64,000 nt of DNA from Methylobacterium sp. E-045 (GCF_022829685.1 NZ_JAKSYE010000074.1:26890-90889); one strand, 5' to 3'. Numbered from the stretch's first letter, positions 1-12,260 are shown. Numbers and translations: made by a program. Notes: a model not told the origin generated them from the sequence alone.

Positions 1-1
1 G

Positions 2-1378
2 AGGGTCAACGCCAAGCTCTGCGAGATCTGGGGCGCGCCGGAATCCGAGATCGTCGGCTGCTCCCTCGCCCAATGGACGCCCGCCGAGGATGCGGGCGAG
101 CGCGAGGCCCTGCATCGGCGGCTGGCCACCGGCGAGACCCTGCAGGACCGCTTCGAGAAGCGCTACCGCAGGCGGGACGGTCGGCTCATCTGGGCGCGGG
201 TCAACCTGGTCTCGCAGACCCTGGGCGATGAAGTCCACGCCATGGCGATGATCGAGGACATCACCGAGGAGAGACGCGCGGATGCACGCCGTGACGCCCT
301 CCTCAGCCTGGGCGACCGCCTGCGCGAACTGCGCTCGAACGCGGATGTCGTGGCGATGACGGCGGAGATCCTGGGCCGGACCCTGGGCACCACGCGCGCC
401 GGCTACGGCATGGTCGACCTGCCGGCCGGCCTGGTGACCGTCGCGCATTCGTGGTCGTCCGACGGACAGACCTCTCCGAGCCGGACCCTGCCGCTGGACG
501 AGTACCCCGCGAGCGTCGCCAGCCTGCGGCGCGGCGAGGTCCTCGCCGTGGCCGATCTCGCCTCCGCGCCCGAACTCGACTCGGACGCGGCCCTCTACAT
601 CGCCCAGGGCGTCCGGGCGGTGATCTCCGTCCCCCTGCTCCAGCGCGGCCGCCTCGTCGGCGTGCTCTATGCGACGGAGGCGTCGCCGCGCGCCTGGACC
701 CAGACCGAGGTCGATTTCGTTCGCGACGTGGCGGAGCGGGCCTGGAGCGGGCTGACCCGGATCGAGGCGGACGAGCAGCAGCGCATCCTCAACCGCGAAC
801 TCAGCCATCGCATGAAGAACACCCTGGCGATGGTTCAGGCGATCGCCTCGCAGAGCCTGCGCAACGTCACCGACATCGAGGCCGCCAAGCATGCGCTCGC
901 CGAGCGCCTGATCGCCCTGGGCAAGGCCCACGACATCCTGCTGACGGGACAGCGGGAGAGCGCGGAGATCGCGGCGGTGCTGACGAGCGCCCTGTCGCTG
1001 CACGACGACCAGCAGCCCGGCCGGTTCCACCTGTCGGGCCCCGACATCGTCATCGGCTCGAAGGCGGCGCTGTCCCTCGCCCTGATGGTGCACGAACTCG
1101 CCACCAATGCCGCCAAGTACGGCGCCCTCTCCCGGCCGGACGGCCGCGTCACCGTGGCGTGGAGCGTCGCGGCGGACGAGGACGACACGATCCACCTCAC
1201 ATGGTCCGAGCGCGGCGGCCCGCCCGTGCATCCCCCGACCCGCAAGGGCTTCGGCTCGCGCCTCATCGAGCGCGGCCTTGCCGGTGCCGTCGGCGGCGAG
1301 GTCTCCCTCGCCTACGAACCGGACGGCCTGGTCTGCCGGGTCACGGCGCCACTCTCTGGGTTCCAGGGGGGGCTTTAG
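2..1378 (+). CDS. PAS-GAF-HWE sensor histidine kinase (5' end outside window)
   Basis: The reading frame is open from the first bases, so the true start lies upstream; 458 residues are visible. Residues about 1-90 look like the end of a PAS fold plus the C-terminal PAC stretch (MAMIEDITEERR). About 95-240 is a GAF domain. The phosphoacceptor box follows with RELSHRMKNTL, the histidine at about residue 269 of the visible part. The N-box reads HELATNAAKYGALS and a later HLTWSERGG segment carries the W-x-E feature; together these are typical of the HWE family rather than classical HisKA kinases. HWE kinases in alphaproteobacteria often serve light, redox or general stress sensing, usually with a separate response regulator. 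None is visible here, so the partner and signal are unknown. The family call is firm; the function is not. Confidence 0.9.
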   Translation, partial: RVNAKLCEIWGAPESEIVGCSLAQWTPAEDAGEREALHRRLATGETLQDRFEKRYRRRDGRLIWARVNLVSQTLGDEVHAMAMIEDITEERRADARRDALLSLGDRLRELRSNADVVAMTAEILGRTLGTTRAGYGMVDLPAGLVTVAHSWSSDGQTSPSRTLPLDEYPASVASLRRGEVLAVADLASAPELDSDAALYIAQGVRAVISVPLLQRGRLVGVLYATEASPRAWTQTEVDFVRDVAERAWSGLTRIEADEQQRILNRELSHRMKNTLAMVQAIASQSLRNVTDIEAAKHALAERLIALGKAHDILLTGQRESAEIAAVLTSALSLHDDQQPGRFHLSGPDIVIGSKAALSLALMVHELATNAAKYGALSRPDGRVTVAWSVAADEDDTIHLTWSERGGPPVHPPTRKGFGSRLIERGLAGAVGGEVSLAYEPDGLVCRVTAPLSGFQGGL

Positions 1379-1696
1379 CGGCGGAACGCTCGGCGGCTCC
1401 GATCCTCGCAGCGCGACATCCGGCTGGAACCGGACGAGGCTGCTTCTACCCGGTGATATGTGCCGTCCGTGGTGTCCGGTGCCGGCCTCTCACCCGATCT
1501 GATCGTTGCCGCTTGCCAAGGCCGCAGGACCGGCATGTCGCGTTTCCACCGTGGCTGCGCGTCGAAAGGGTCCCGTGTCTCCCGCGTCACGGAACGCGCC
1601 CTCACTTTTCTGAGGGCCGCTCCAAGAATGTTCTGGACGTGTCCGTTTGCAACCTAGAGGATGAATTTTTATCACTCTTAGGTTGGCGAACGGTCG
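1379..1696. other. Intergenic region upstream of the subtilase
   Basis: No convincing gene is present in this 318-base gap. A GCCCTCA / TGAGGGC stem lies near 1600-1620 and could end transcription from upstream, though it has no T-run. The last 50 bases turn A/T-rich and hold an inverted repeat described separately, so a promoter for the subtilase probably lies here. Confidence 0.5.
1650..1685. promoter_or_regulatory. Inverted repeat just before the subtilase start
   Basis: The left arm CAACCTAGAG and right arm CTCTTAGGTTG are inverted copies differing by one extra base. They flank an A/T-rich centre (around 1661-1673). The right arm ends 11 bases before the ATG at 1697. The position suggests an operator or a leader hairpin controlling the protease gene; the binding protein is unknown. 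Confidence 0.4.
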
Positions 1697-3019
1697 ATGC
1701 GGGTATCGGTTCTGGTGACATTCCCGCAGGCGGATGGGTTGCGCGCTTCCGCCATTGAGGCTTTCGCTGCTGGGGCGGGCGGTCTGGTCTTGGAGGGAGC
1801 ACCCGACAAGGGCGGCCTCATCCTGGATGAACGGTTTCCAGCCCTGCCGATCCCCGGCGCGACGTTGGCGGCCATCGATCTGGCGGCGGCCAATCCGGCG
1901 TCTGCGCCCTTGTTCGTGACACGCGGTACGATCGATGTCGACCGAATCGGGGAAGCCGAAGGGCGAGAGGATGGGGTGGGCATTTTCGCCGACCCGGAGA
2001 TCGGCGCGTTCACGGTCTGCGCAGGCTCGCCGCCCCTTGGAACGACAGTCGACGTCGCTCGACACCTCGATGTCGCCGCGCTGCGGGCGAAGGGATTGGA
2101 CGGCAAGGGCGTGGCTGTCGCCGTCATGGATTCCGGCATCAACATCGCGCATCTGCGCAATCGTGGACTTAAGGCGAAGTTTCGATCGTCGCTGTCCTGG
2201 TCGCCCCTCCGCGGTGGCGCTGCCCCGGGGCACCATGCCATCGGTCACGGCACCATGTGCGCCTACGATGCCTTGATCGCAGCCCCGAACGCCACGCTTC
2301 TCGATTTTCCGATCCTGACGTCGACGCGGCAGGGGGGCAACGTGATGGACGGCCTCCTCAGCAACGCGATCCTCGCTTATTCCTATCTCCTGACTAGGTT
2401 GTCGGCGCCCTCCTGGAAATTCAAAGGCCTCGTCGTCAATAACAGCTGGGGGTTGTACCATTCGAGTTGGGATTTTCCTGCGGGCCATCCGGGTCGCTAT
2501 GCGAACAATCCCAATCACCCGTTCAACCTGATCGTCGGAACCTTGTCCCGCGCCGGGGCTGACCTCCTCTTCTCGGCCGGAAATTGTGGGTCGCCCTGCC
2601 CCGACCGCAGGTGTCAAGGTGTAACGGCGAACACCATCGTGGGAGCCAATGCGCATCCGGACGTCATGACGATTGCCGGCTGCGATATCCACGACGTCAG
2701 GGCGGGCTACTCATCGCAAGGCCCGGGAATTGCAGGGATGGTGCATGACAAGCCGGATGTAACGGCCTACACTCATTTTCTCGGATCCGAAGCATTCGGG
2801 ACGGGTAGTCCAGATTCCGGAACCTCCGCAGCCAGTGCCGTTGCGGCAGGATGTGTGGCAGCGATGCGCACCAGACTGAACTCTTTTGCCGAACCCCCGC
2901 CCGGTTTGATGTCGGCGTTCAAGGCGAAGGCCAACGGTGTTCCTGTCCCCGGTTGGAATGCCGATTACGGGTGCGGTATCATTCGGCCGCTCGCGGTCGC
3001 GGCTCATTACGGTCTGTAG
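1697..3019 (+). CDS. S8 family (subtilisin-like) serine protease
   Basis: 440 residues. The catalytic triad is visible: Asp145 in VMDSGIN, His184 in IGHGTMCA and Ser377 in SGTSAASA, with the oxyanion-hole Asn in FSAGNCGSPCP. Residues 1-~125 form an extra N-terminal region with no signal peptide, which could be a propeptide-like domain. The catalytic domain has extra cysteines around the oxyanion Asn. No secretion signal is visible, so it may act in the cytoplasm or be exported by a non-Sec route. A small gene follows after 7 bases and is probably co-transcribed. Codon use looks more A/T-rich at third positions than in uvrA next door, which may mark acquired DNA. Family assignment is firm; substrate unknown. 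Confidence 0.9.
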   Translation: MRVSVLVTFPQADGLRASAIEAFAAGAGGLVLEGAPDKGGLILDERFPALPIPGATLAAIDLAAANPASAPLFVTRGTIDVDRIGEAEGREDGVGIFADPEIGAFTVCAGSPPLGTTVDVARHLDVAALRAKGLDGKGVAVAVMDSGINIAHLRNRGLKAKFRSSLSWSPLRGGAAPGHHAIGHGTMCAYDALIAAPNATLLDFPILTSTRQGGNVMDGLLSNAILAYSYLLTRLSAPSWKFKGLVVNNSWGLYHSSWDFPAGHPGRYANNPNHPFNLIVGTLSRAGADLLFSAGNCGSPCPDRRCQGVTANTIVGANAHPDVMTIAGCDIHDVRAGYSSQGPGIAGMVHDKPDVTAYTHFLGSEAFGTGSPDSGTSAASAVAAGCVAAMRTRLNSFAEPPPGLMSAFKAKANGVPVPGWNADYGCGIIRPLAVAAHYGL

Positions 3020-3026
3020 GAATCCA

Positions 3027-3284
3027 ATGGCCGATTCCAGAATGGTGACGATGACGGTCGCGATTCCCGGGACAAAACCGGGCATAGCCCAGGCTGCCAA
3101 AGCGTTGGGCGTGAAGGCGGGAGCGATCGACCGTTCCTTCGGCGTGATCGCTGTGGATCCGCGTCGGAATCTCTACGCCGTTCAGGTTCGGGCAAGCGCC
3201 ATTGCGAGCCTCCCATCGGACGGCCCGTTTCAGGGCCCCTTCTCGAATCCGAAGATTGCCCCTTTCGGACCGCCAGTCGATTGA
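3027..3284 (+). CDS. Small protein paired with the subtilase (unknown)
   Basis: 85 residues, starting at ATG 3027, seven bases after the protease stop codon. I do not recognise a named family. The middle (GAIDRSFGVIAVDP, then NLYAVQVRASA) reads like beta-strand-rich sequence of the kind found in subtilisin propeptides and I9-type inhibitors, where a C-terminal segment lies across the active site. No signal peptide or membrane segment is visible. Because it is the only gene following the protease and is almost contiguous, I infer a dedicated inhibitor, chaperone or substrate. An in-frame ATG at 2937 would lie inside the protease gene and is less likely. Confidence 0.6.
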   Translation: MADSRMVTMTVAIPGTKPGIAQAAKALGVKAGAIDRSFGVIAVDPRRNLYAVQVRASAIASLPSDGPFQGPFSNPKIAPFGPPVD

Positions 3285-3492
3285 ACCGACGATCGGGGGT
3301 GGCCCGGGGCAATCCTTCACGATGAGGGACCGGTTGTTGCGGTCGTACTCTTTTCGTTCTAGCTATCGGAGCGTTTGAACGCCGCAAGTCCCGGCGAGTT
3401 GTGGAAGAGTTCCGAAACCCTCTCCGGATGGTCGGAGCGCTTTCCTGGCCATCTCGCGGCGAGCGGCCATGCCTTGCATCCGATGAGACCTC

Positions 3493-6456
<2,964 letters not shown>

Positions 6457-6942
6457 GCGTTCCGCCCCGCCACGGCGGGGCTCGATTCGACGGTTTCGCG
6501 GAGCGAGGGCTTTGCTGCGGTGCACGGGCCGCCCGCGGCCGCGGCGTGCGATGCGCAAACCCCCTTCGGTGATTGCGCAATCATCCCGTCCCGTCGAGCG
6601 GTCGCAACAGCTTGACCATTCAGCGTTATTTTGCCGACCCGTTGCTCGTTGCGACGTCATGCCCGGCGCAATTCTGCTGAGAAAGTTAACAAAACCTTGC
6701 GCTGCACCGCGCCCAAATTGCGGCTTTTCCGCAACGGTGGATTTGGAACTGCCTCGATCCGAAGCATTGCACTGTCAATCCGGTCCGACCTGTAGAATAG
6801 TTCTCAGCGTTGAGACACGAATTCGGGCCGCAAGGGGGGCCCTACGCACCAGATGTCAGCAAGCCGCGAGAACGCGGCACTCGGCATGATGGTTCGTAGG
6901 TCTGCGCGGCGAATGCCTGAAATCCTTGGGAAGGACGAGACA
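6457..6942. other. 486-base intergenic region uvrA to outer-membrane gene
   Basis: No gene is supported. Just after uvrA is a compact GC stem (6464-6481). Further on, TTGCGG/CCGCAA form a six-pair stem with a CTTTT loop at 6718-6734. A stretch near 6767-6798 (TTGCAC followed by a TAGAAT-like element) could be a promoter, but the spacing is poor. The region is less GC-rich than its surroundings, in keeping with a long untranslated leader and promoter for the abundant-looking outer-membrane gene. Confidence 0.4.
6464..6481 (+). terminator. GC stem after uvrA
   Basis: GCCCCGCC and GGCGGGGC pair around a two-base gap, starting eight bases after the uvrA stop. There is no T-run, so it may only stabilise the 3' end. 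Confidence 0.35.
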
Positions 6943-7914
6943 ATGACGAAGAACTGGCTGGCCACCGGCGCACTGGCGCTGACCTTGGGCATGAGCGCCA
7001 CGGCTTCCTACGCACAGACCACCACGATTCCCGGTGAGCAGGTCGGCCTTGCCACCGGCGCGCCGCTGCCCGAGGGCATCTACGCCCTGAACACCTTCGT
7101 TTATCAGTCGCGTGACAATTCGGCTCTGGATGTCGGGATCAACATCCCCGTGCTGGTCTGGTCGACCCCGTTCGTGCCGTTCGGTGGTCGTGTTGAGCTG
7201 CTCGTCGCTCCCCCGACCGTGTTCGCCTTCGGCAACCGCGGTGGAGCTACCGGCCTGCGCGATCTCTCGATCAACGTCGGCACCTTCGTCGGCGGTATCT
7301 GGGCCTTCGACCTCGGCAACAACTTCGGCGTCAGCTTGCTCGGCGGTGTCTATCTGAACGAGCTCAACGGCGACCGCGGCGTCCTCGTGCAGAATAACGG
7401 TGTGGTCGCCTCCACGGCAGTGCTGCCCCAGCTCTCGTCGAACACCTACCGCTTCGGCGTTGCCGGCAGCTACACCGGCGACGGCTGGAACCTGACCGCC
7501 AACCTCACCGCCAACATCTACGACTCGCCCTCGTCCTTCGGCGGCGGCCGTGACCCCAACCGGGCTGGCTTTTCTACGGTTTACTCCCTCTCCGACTCCC
7601 TCAACCTCGACCTGACCGCCACCAAGAAGTTCGGCAAGTTCGAGATCGGCGCCATCGCCTACGGCACCGTCAACTTCGACACCGGCGCCAAGGCTGCCGG
7701 CATCATCAACGCCGCCCTCAACGATCGCGGCCGGTTCCTGATGGGCGGCCTCGTCGGCTACGACTTCGGCTTCGCCACCGCGCAGGTCTACGTCGCCCGC
7801 ACCGTCGCGACCACCAGCTTCGACAGCACCGAGATCTCGGGCCGCCTGATCGTTCCGCTGTACTCGCCGACCCCGGTCGCCGCTGCTCCGGCCCCGATCA
7901 TCCGCAAGTACTGA
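6943..7914 (+). CDS. Outer-membrane beta-barrel protein, phenol-degradation MetA-like transporter family
   Basis: 323 residues. The start at 6943 is preferred because a GGGAAGGA ribosome site precedes it and the first 24 residues (MTKNWLATGALAL then A-SYAQ) form a classic Sec signal peptide cut after YAQ. The mature protein consists of alternating beta-strand segments with glycine and aromatic turns, for example FGVSLLGGVYLNEL and GRFLMGGLVGYDFGF, and ends in a short Pro/Ala tail with a final aromatic (IRKY). This fits the 'meta-pathway phenol degradation-like' barrel family, which includes predicted outer-membrane channels for hydrophobic compounds. A strong terminator follows, so the gene is probably monocistronic. 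The substrate is unknown. Confidence 0.8.
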   Translation: MTKNWLATGALALTLGMSATASYAQTTTIPGEQVGLATGAPLPEGIYALNTFVYQSRDNSALDVGINIPVLVWSTPFVPFGGRVELLVAPPTVFAFGNRGGATGLRDLSINVGTFVGGIWAFDLGNNFGVSLLGGVYLNELNGDRGVLVQNNGVVASTAVLPQLSSNTYRFGVAGSYTGDGWNLTANLTANIYDSPSSFGGGRDPNRAGFSTVYSLSDSLNLDLTATKKFGKFEIGAIAYGTVNFDTGAKAAGIINAALNDRGRFLMGGLVGYDFGFATAQVYVARTVATTSFDSTEISGRLIVPLYSPTPVAAAPAPIIRKY

Positions 7915-7962
7915 TCTCAGGATCGGCGGCGAGGCTTGTCCTCGCCGCTCTCCGGATCACGA

Positions 7963-7998
7963 AAGCCCGTCCGACCTCCAGGTCGGGCGGGCTTTTGC
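7963..7998 (+). terminator. Rho-independent terminator
   Basis: A 15-base arm at 7963-7977 pairs with 7980-7994 with one G-T wobble and a two-base gap. TTTTGCTTT follows. It ends the outer-membrane gene. Confidence 0.85.
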
Positions 7999-8168
7999 TT
8001 TGCCGGATCTCACTATCGGCGAACGATCTTGAGTCGAAGTGAGACGCTCGATCCCCGCGTACCGCGCGGATGCACGACGTTCCGCAGCGTTCCCGAAACT
8101 TTCCTCGTCCGGGCTCCGTAACGAGCGACGACCCCCTCCGAAGGGGCTTAGCTCGAGAGGAACGCTCC

Positions 8169-8741
8169 ATGACCAACGCCCGTCGCCCCGCAGCCTCCAC
8201 CTTCGCCGCCGTCGCCCTCGCCTTCACCATGGGTGCCGCTTTCCCGGTGGCCGCCCTCGCCAAGAACCCGACCGTCGGCGGCGCTCCGATGTATGCGTCG
8301 AAGACCATCGTCGAGAACGCCGTCAACTCGAAGGACCACACCACCCTCGTCGCCGCCGTGAAAGCCGCCGGCCTCGTCGACACCCTCTCCGGCCCCGGCC
8401 CCTTCACCGTCTTCGCGCCCACCAACGCCGCCTTCGCCAAGCTGCCGGCCGGCACCGTCGAGACCCTGGTGAAGCCCGAGAACAAGGCGACGCTCACCGC
8501 GATCCTGACCTATCACGTCGTCCCCGGCACCCTGACCGCCAAGGATCTCATGAAGATCGCCAAGGACGGCGGCGGTGAAGGTCAGATCAAAACCGTGCAG
8601 GGCACCCCGCTCGTGGTCCAGACCAAGGGCAAGGCCGTGTACCTCACCGACACCAAAGGCAACACCGCCAAGGTGACCATCGCCAACGTGATGCAGTCGA
8701 ACGGCGTGATCCACGTCATCAACGGCGTGCTGCAGCCGTAA
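8169..8741 (+). CDS. Secreted fasciclin (FAS1) domain protein
   Basis: 190 residues. The ATG at 8169 starts a signal peptide ([15 protein letters not shown], cut near ALA-KN); a GAGAGGAACG ribosome site precedes it. Earlier in-frame starts would put non-signal sequence in front. Residues ~50-188 form a single FAS1 domain with the H1 motif [19 protein letters not shown] and the H2-type end [21 protein letters not shown]1 proteins are usually secreted or surface adhesion and biofilm proteins; in bacteria most are uncharacterised. Hairpins follow the stop. Family assignment is firm. Confidence 0.93.
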   Translation: MTNARRPAASTFAAVALAFTMGAAFPVAALAKNPTVGGAPMYASKTIVENAVNSKDHTTLVAAVKAAGLVDTLSGPGPFTVFAPTNAAFAKLPAGTVETLVKPENKATLTAILTYHVVPGTLTAKDLMKIAKDGGGEGQIKTVQGTPLVVQTKGKAVYLTDTKGNTAKVTIANVMQSNGVIHVINGVLQP

Positions 8742-8750
8742 TACCGGACC

Positions 8751-8785
8751 TCACCGCCCCCGACCCATGGGTCGGGGGCGGTGAG
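8751..8785 (+). terminator. Long stem-loop after fasciclin gene
   Basis: CTCACCGCCCC-GACCC pairs with GGGTCGGGGGCGGTGAG, with one bulged base and a two-base gap. It has no immediate T-run but is followed 30 bases later by TTTT and then by a second, classical terminator. Confidence 0.5.
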
Positions 8786-8831
8786 ACGCGGGACAGGACG
8801 TCTTTTCGAACCCGAAACTCTCACCCCGTCT

Positions 8832-8852
8832 CCCCGGAGCCGGGGTTTTTTT
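8832..8852 (+). terminator. Rho-independent terminator before convergent hflX
   Basis: CCCCG and CGGGG pair around GAGC, followed by seven T. It stops transcription from the fasciclin gene before the convergent hflX. Confidence 0.8.
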
Positions 8853-8932
8853 ATGGGGCTTTCGATGAGACCCCCGCGGTCGCGGAGGGACCATCGCCCG
8901 TCCGCACCTCCACGAAAGGCCCGCTCCTCCGC

Positions 8933-10342
8933 CTAATCCGCGCGGCTCAGCTTGCGCGCGCTGGAGAAGCGGTTGAGGAAGCGCGGCTCCTTCTCCGGCG
9001 CCACGCGGATGGCGAGGTGGATCGTGCCGGCCTCCTCGGAGCGGCGGTCGAGGACCTCGGCATTCTCGTAGAGCCAGTTGAGCGCTGCACCGTCCTCGGG
9101 CGCGAGGGTGACGGCGAAGGTGGAACGCCGCCTGGCGATCCGCGCCTCGATCCGGCCCGACAGGGCCGCCAGGCCCTCGCCCGTGAGGGCCGAGACCAGG
9201 ATCGGCACGTCGCTGTCCCGGTCGTTGCGCCCCTGGGCGCTCAGGTTGAGGAGGCGTGTCCGCTCCGAATCGTCGAGGAGGTCGGCCTTGTTCCAGACCT
9301 CGATGATCCGCTCGGCCGTGGTCTCGATCCCGAGTTCGCGCAGGACCTCGCCGACATCCTCCGCCTGCGCCTCCGAATCGACGTGGCTGACGTCGCGGAC
9401 ATGGAGCAGGATATCGGCCTCGATCACGTCCTCCAGGGTGGCGCGGAAGGCGGCGATGAGGGCCGTGGGCAGTTCCGAGATGAATCCCACCGTGTCGGAC
9501 AGGATCACCGTCTCCCCATGCGGCAGCTTCGTCGCGCGCGCGGTCGGGTCGAGGGTGGCGAACAGCATGTCCTTGGCCATCACCTCGGCCTTGGTCAACG
9601 CGTTGAACAGCGTCGACTTGCCGGCATTGGTGTAGCCGACGAGGGCGACGATCGGATACGGCACCCGCGCCCGGCTCTCCCGGTGCAGGCCGCGCGTCCG
9701 GGTGACGCTGTCGAGCTCACGCTCGATCTTCGTCATCCGCTCCTGGATCATCCGGCGGTCGGCCTCGATCTGGGTCTCGCCGGGGCCGCCGAGGAAGCCG
9801 AAGCCGCCGCGCTGCCGTTCCAGGTGGGTCCAGGACCGCACGAGGCGGCTGCGCTGGTAGGCGAGATGGGCGTGTTCCACCTGCAGGGTGCCCTCGCGGG
9901 TCGAGGCGCGCCGGCCGAAGATTTCGAGGATGAGTCCGGTGCGGTCGATGACCTTGCAGCCGAACGCCTTCTCGAGGTTGCGCTGCTGCACGGGCGACAG
10001 GGCGCAATCCATCACCACGAGGCCGATCTCCTCGGCCTTGATCCGGCCGGCGAGCTCTTCGACCCGGCCCTTGCCGAGATAGGTGGAGGGGCGGATGCGC
10101 GAGACCGGCGCGATGATCGCCTCGGTGACGTCCAACTCGATGGCCACGGCGAGACCCGCCGCCTCGTCGATCCGTGCCTCGCTGGAGCGCGTCACGTCGG
10201 CCGGTCCGCCGCCCGTCCGGGGGCCGGCGGCACGGGTGAGATAGGGGCCGATCACCAGCGTATGGGTCGCGGCCGCGATCTCGCCTTCGGGAGCGGCCAT
10301 CGCCTGGAGCCGGGCTTCGCCCGGCGTTGTCATCTGCGTCAT
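8933..10342 (-). CDS. hflX: Ribosome-associated GTPase HflX
   Basis: 469 residues from the ATG at 10342 ([12 protein letters not shown]). An upstream in-frame ATG at 10405 exists, but its sequence is not family-like. The N-terminal HflX domain includes [17 protein letters not shown]. The G domain has G1 [10 protein letters not shown]3 DTVGF and G4 NKAD. HflX binds the 50S subunit and rescues or splits stalled ribosomes, especially under heat stress. It lies downstream of hfq on the same strand, the conserved hfq-hflX order. The intervening 143 bases may hold a second promoter. Confidence 0.96.
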   Translation of the reverse strand: MTQMTTPGEARLQAMAAPEGEIAAATHTLVIGPYLTRAAGPRTGGGPADVTRSSEARIDEAAGLAVAIELDVTEAIIAPVSRIRPSTYLGKGRVEELAGRIKAEEIGLVVMDCALSPVQQRNLEKAFGCKVIDRTGLILEIFGRRASTREGTLQVEHAHLAYQRSRLVRSWTHLERQRGGFGFLGGPGETQIEADRRMIQERMTKIERELDSVTRTRGLHRESRARVPYPIVALVGYTNAGKSTLFNALTKAEVMAKDMLFATLDPTARATKLPHGETVILSDTVGFISELPTALIAAFRATLEDVIEADILLHVRDVSHVDSEAQAEDVGEVLRELGIETTAERIIEVWNKADLLDDSERTRLLNLSAQGRNDRDSDVPILVSALTGEGLAALSGRIEARIARRRSTFAVTLAPEDGAALNWLYENAEVLDRRSEEAGTIHLAIRVAPEKEPRFLNRFSSARKLSRAD

Positions 10343-10485
10343 GAAAATCGGTTCGACCCTGTCCCTTGAAGATGAGGAGAATGGGCCTTTGCCGACGTCA
10401 AACAAGGGCAGTCTTCGGTCCTCGTTCGACGTTCGGCATCAGATGTCCGGCAGCGTCTCGACGGACGGAGACTGCCGACCTCGCC

Positions 10486-10740
10486 TCAGGCCTTCTCGGG
10501 CGCCGTCTCGTCCGGCTCGAACAACTGAACCGGGTGGCCGGGCATGATCGTCGAAATCGCGTGCTTGTAGACGAGCTGCGAATGCCCGTCCCGTCGCAGG
10601 AGGACACAGAAGTTGTCGAACCAGGTCACGACGCCCTGAAGCTTGACGCCGTTGACGAGGAAGATCGTAAGCGGGATCTTGTTCTTGCGGACATGATTGA
10701 GAAACGTGTCCTGCAGGTTCTGAGCGCGTTCGCCCGCCAT
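10486..10740 (-). CDS. hfq: RNA chaperone Hfq
   Basis: 84 residues, typical of alphaproteobacterial Hfq. Sm1 is seen as [20 protein letters not shown] and Sm2 as the YKHAISTI segment, with the proximal-face [13 protein letters not shown] between them. Hfq forms hexamers that pair small RNAs with mRNAs. A purine-rich AAGGA lies upstream within an A/T-rich leader (minus strand of 10741-10760). It sits between ntrX and hflX on the same strand. Confidence 0.98.
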   Translation of the reverse strand: MAGERAQNLQDTFLNHVRKNKIPLTIFLVNGVKLQGVVTWFDNFCVLLRRDGHSQLVYKHAISTIMPGHPVQLFEPDETAPEKA

Positions 10741-10889
10741 TTTTTATTAATCCTTCTTAGAAACCTGCCGCCCGCCGTGACTGGCGGGTTCTTGTTGGTT
10801 CGCATGCGAAGCAGACCGGGCGGGCCGGGCAACCTCGACCATTACACGTTCAATGCCACCCACATGCAAGAGGAAGGTCGTTCGGCCCC

Positions 10890-12260
10890 TCAAGGTCCGA
10901 TGCCGAGGGACTTCAGCTTGCGGTGCAGGGCGGAGCGTTCCATGCCGATGAACTCGGCGGTCCGCGATATGTTTCCCGAGAATCGTGCAATCTGCGCGAT
11001 CAAATACTCGCGCTCGAAGATCTCCCTCGCCTCACGCAAGGCCAGGTTCATCAGTTTCTCGCCCCCCGCCCCGTTCGGCGTCGTCGGAACCAGGGCGCCG
11101 ATCTCGGTGGGCAGCATCTCCGAGGTCACCTCCTGCTCCGGGTCGGTATGGGTGAGGATCATCAGCCGCTCGACGTTGTTGCGCAGCTGACGGATGTTGC
11201 CGGGCCAGTCGTGCGATTGCAGCACCGCCATGGCGTCCTCCGCGATGCGCCGGCGGGCGAGGCCGGTGGCGGCCGAGATCTGCTCCATGAAGAAGTTGAT
11301 GAGTTCGGGCACGTCCTCGCGCCGCTCGGACAGGGACGGAACCCGGATCGGCACCACCGAGAGGCGGTGGAACAGGTCCTCGCGGAAGCGGCCCGCGGAG
11401 ATCTCCTCGGCCAGGTCGCGCGACGAGGAGGAGATGATGCGCACGTCCACATGGACGCGGGTGGTGCCGCCGACGCGCTGGAAGTTCTGGTCCACCAGCA
11501 CCCGCAGGATGCGGTTCTGGGTTTCCCGCGGCATGTCGGCGATCTCGTCGATATAGAGGGAGCCGCCATGGGCCTCCTCCAGGGCGCCGACCCGGCGGAC
11601 GCGGCCCTCGCCGGCCTCGACGCCGAACAGTTCCGCTTCCATGGTCTCGGGCGTGATCATCGCCGCGTTGATGACGACAAAGGGCCCGCTGGCGCGGGAC
11701 GACGAGGCGTGGAGGGTCCGCGCCGAGAGTTCCTTGCCGGAACCCGGGGCGCCGAGGATCATCACCCGCGCATTGGTGGGTGCGACCCGCTCCACCGTCT
11801 GGCGCAGCTGGTTGACCGCCACGGACCCGCCCACGAGGCGGCTCGCCTGGCCGGAGCGCGCCTTGAGGTCGCGGACCTCGCGCTTGAGGCGGGAGGCTTC
11901 GAGGGCGCGTTCGGCCACCAGGACCAGCCGGTCGGCCTTGAACGGCTTCTCGATGAAGTCGTAGGCGCCCGCCTTGATGGCGGCCACCGCCGTCTCGATG
12001 TTGCCGTGGCCCGAGATCATCACCACCGGCAGGTCGGGATGTCCGAGCTTGATCTGGTCGAGCACCTGCAAGCCGTCGAGGCGGGAGCCCTGCAGCCAGA
12101 TGTCGAGGAAGACGAGGTGGGGGCGGCGCGACTCGATGGCGGCCAACGCCTCGTCGGAGCCTCCGGCCGTCCGGGTCCGGTGGCCTTCGTCGTCGAGGAT
12201 GCCGGCGACGAGGTCGCGGATGTCGGCCTCATCGTCGACGATCAGAATATCGGCGCTCAT
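10890..12260 (-). CDS. ntrX: Nitrogen regulation response regulator NtrX
   Basis: 456 residues. Residues 1-~120 are a receiver domain: ILIVDDEADIRD, phosphoacceptor Asp in LVFLDIWLQG, and FIEKPF. Residues ~145-370 form an AAA+ domain with GAPGSGKEL as a modified Walker A and SLYIDEIADMP as Walker B. The GAFTGA loop needed to touch sigma-54 is not present; the equivalent stretch reads FGVEAGEGRVRRVGAL. That fits NtrX proteins that act without sigma-54. A Fis-type helix-turn-helix closes the protein (SRTAEFIGMERSALHRKL). The start overlaps the ntrY stop by four bases (ATGA), so the pair is translationally coupled. Confidence 0.96.
   Translation of the reverse strand: MSADILIVDDEADIRDLVAGILDDEGHRTRTAGGSDEALAAIESRRPHLVFLDIWLQGSRLDGLQVLDQIKLGHPDLPVVMISGHGNIETAVAAIKAGAYDFIEKPFKADRLVLVAERALEASRLKREVRDLKARSGQASRLVGGSVAVNQLRQTVERVAPTNARVMILGAPGSGKELSARTLHASSSRASGPFVVINAAMITPETMEAELFGVEAGEGRVRRVGALEEAHGGSLYIDEIADMPRETQNRILRVLVDQNFQRVGGTTRVHVDVRIISSSSRDLAEEISAGRFREDLFHRLSVVPIRVPSLSERREDVPELINFFMEQISAATGLARRRIAEDAMAVLQSHDWPGNIRQLRNNVERLMILTHTDPEQEVTSEMLPTEIGALVPTTPNGAGGEKLMNLALREAREIFEREYLIAQIARFSGNISRTAEFIGMERSALHRKLKSLGIGP

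Noticed and set aside
3285..3492. LexA box upstream of uvrA
   Set aside because: I searched for GTTC-N7-GTTC. One GTTC occurs near 3355, but the second half is missing at the correct spacing.
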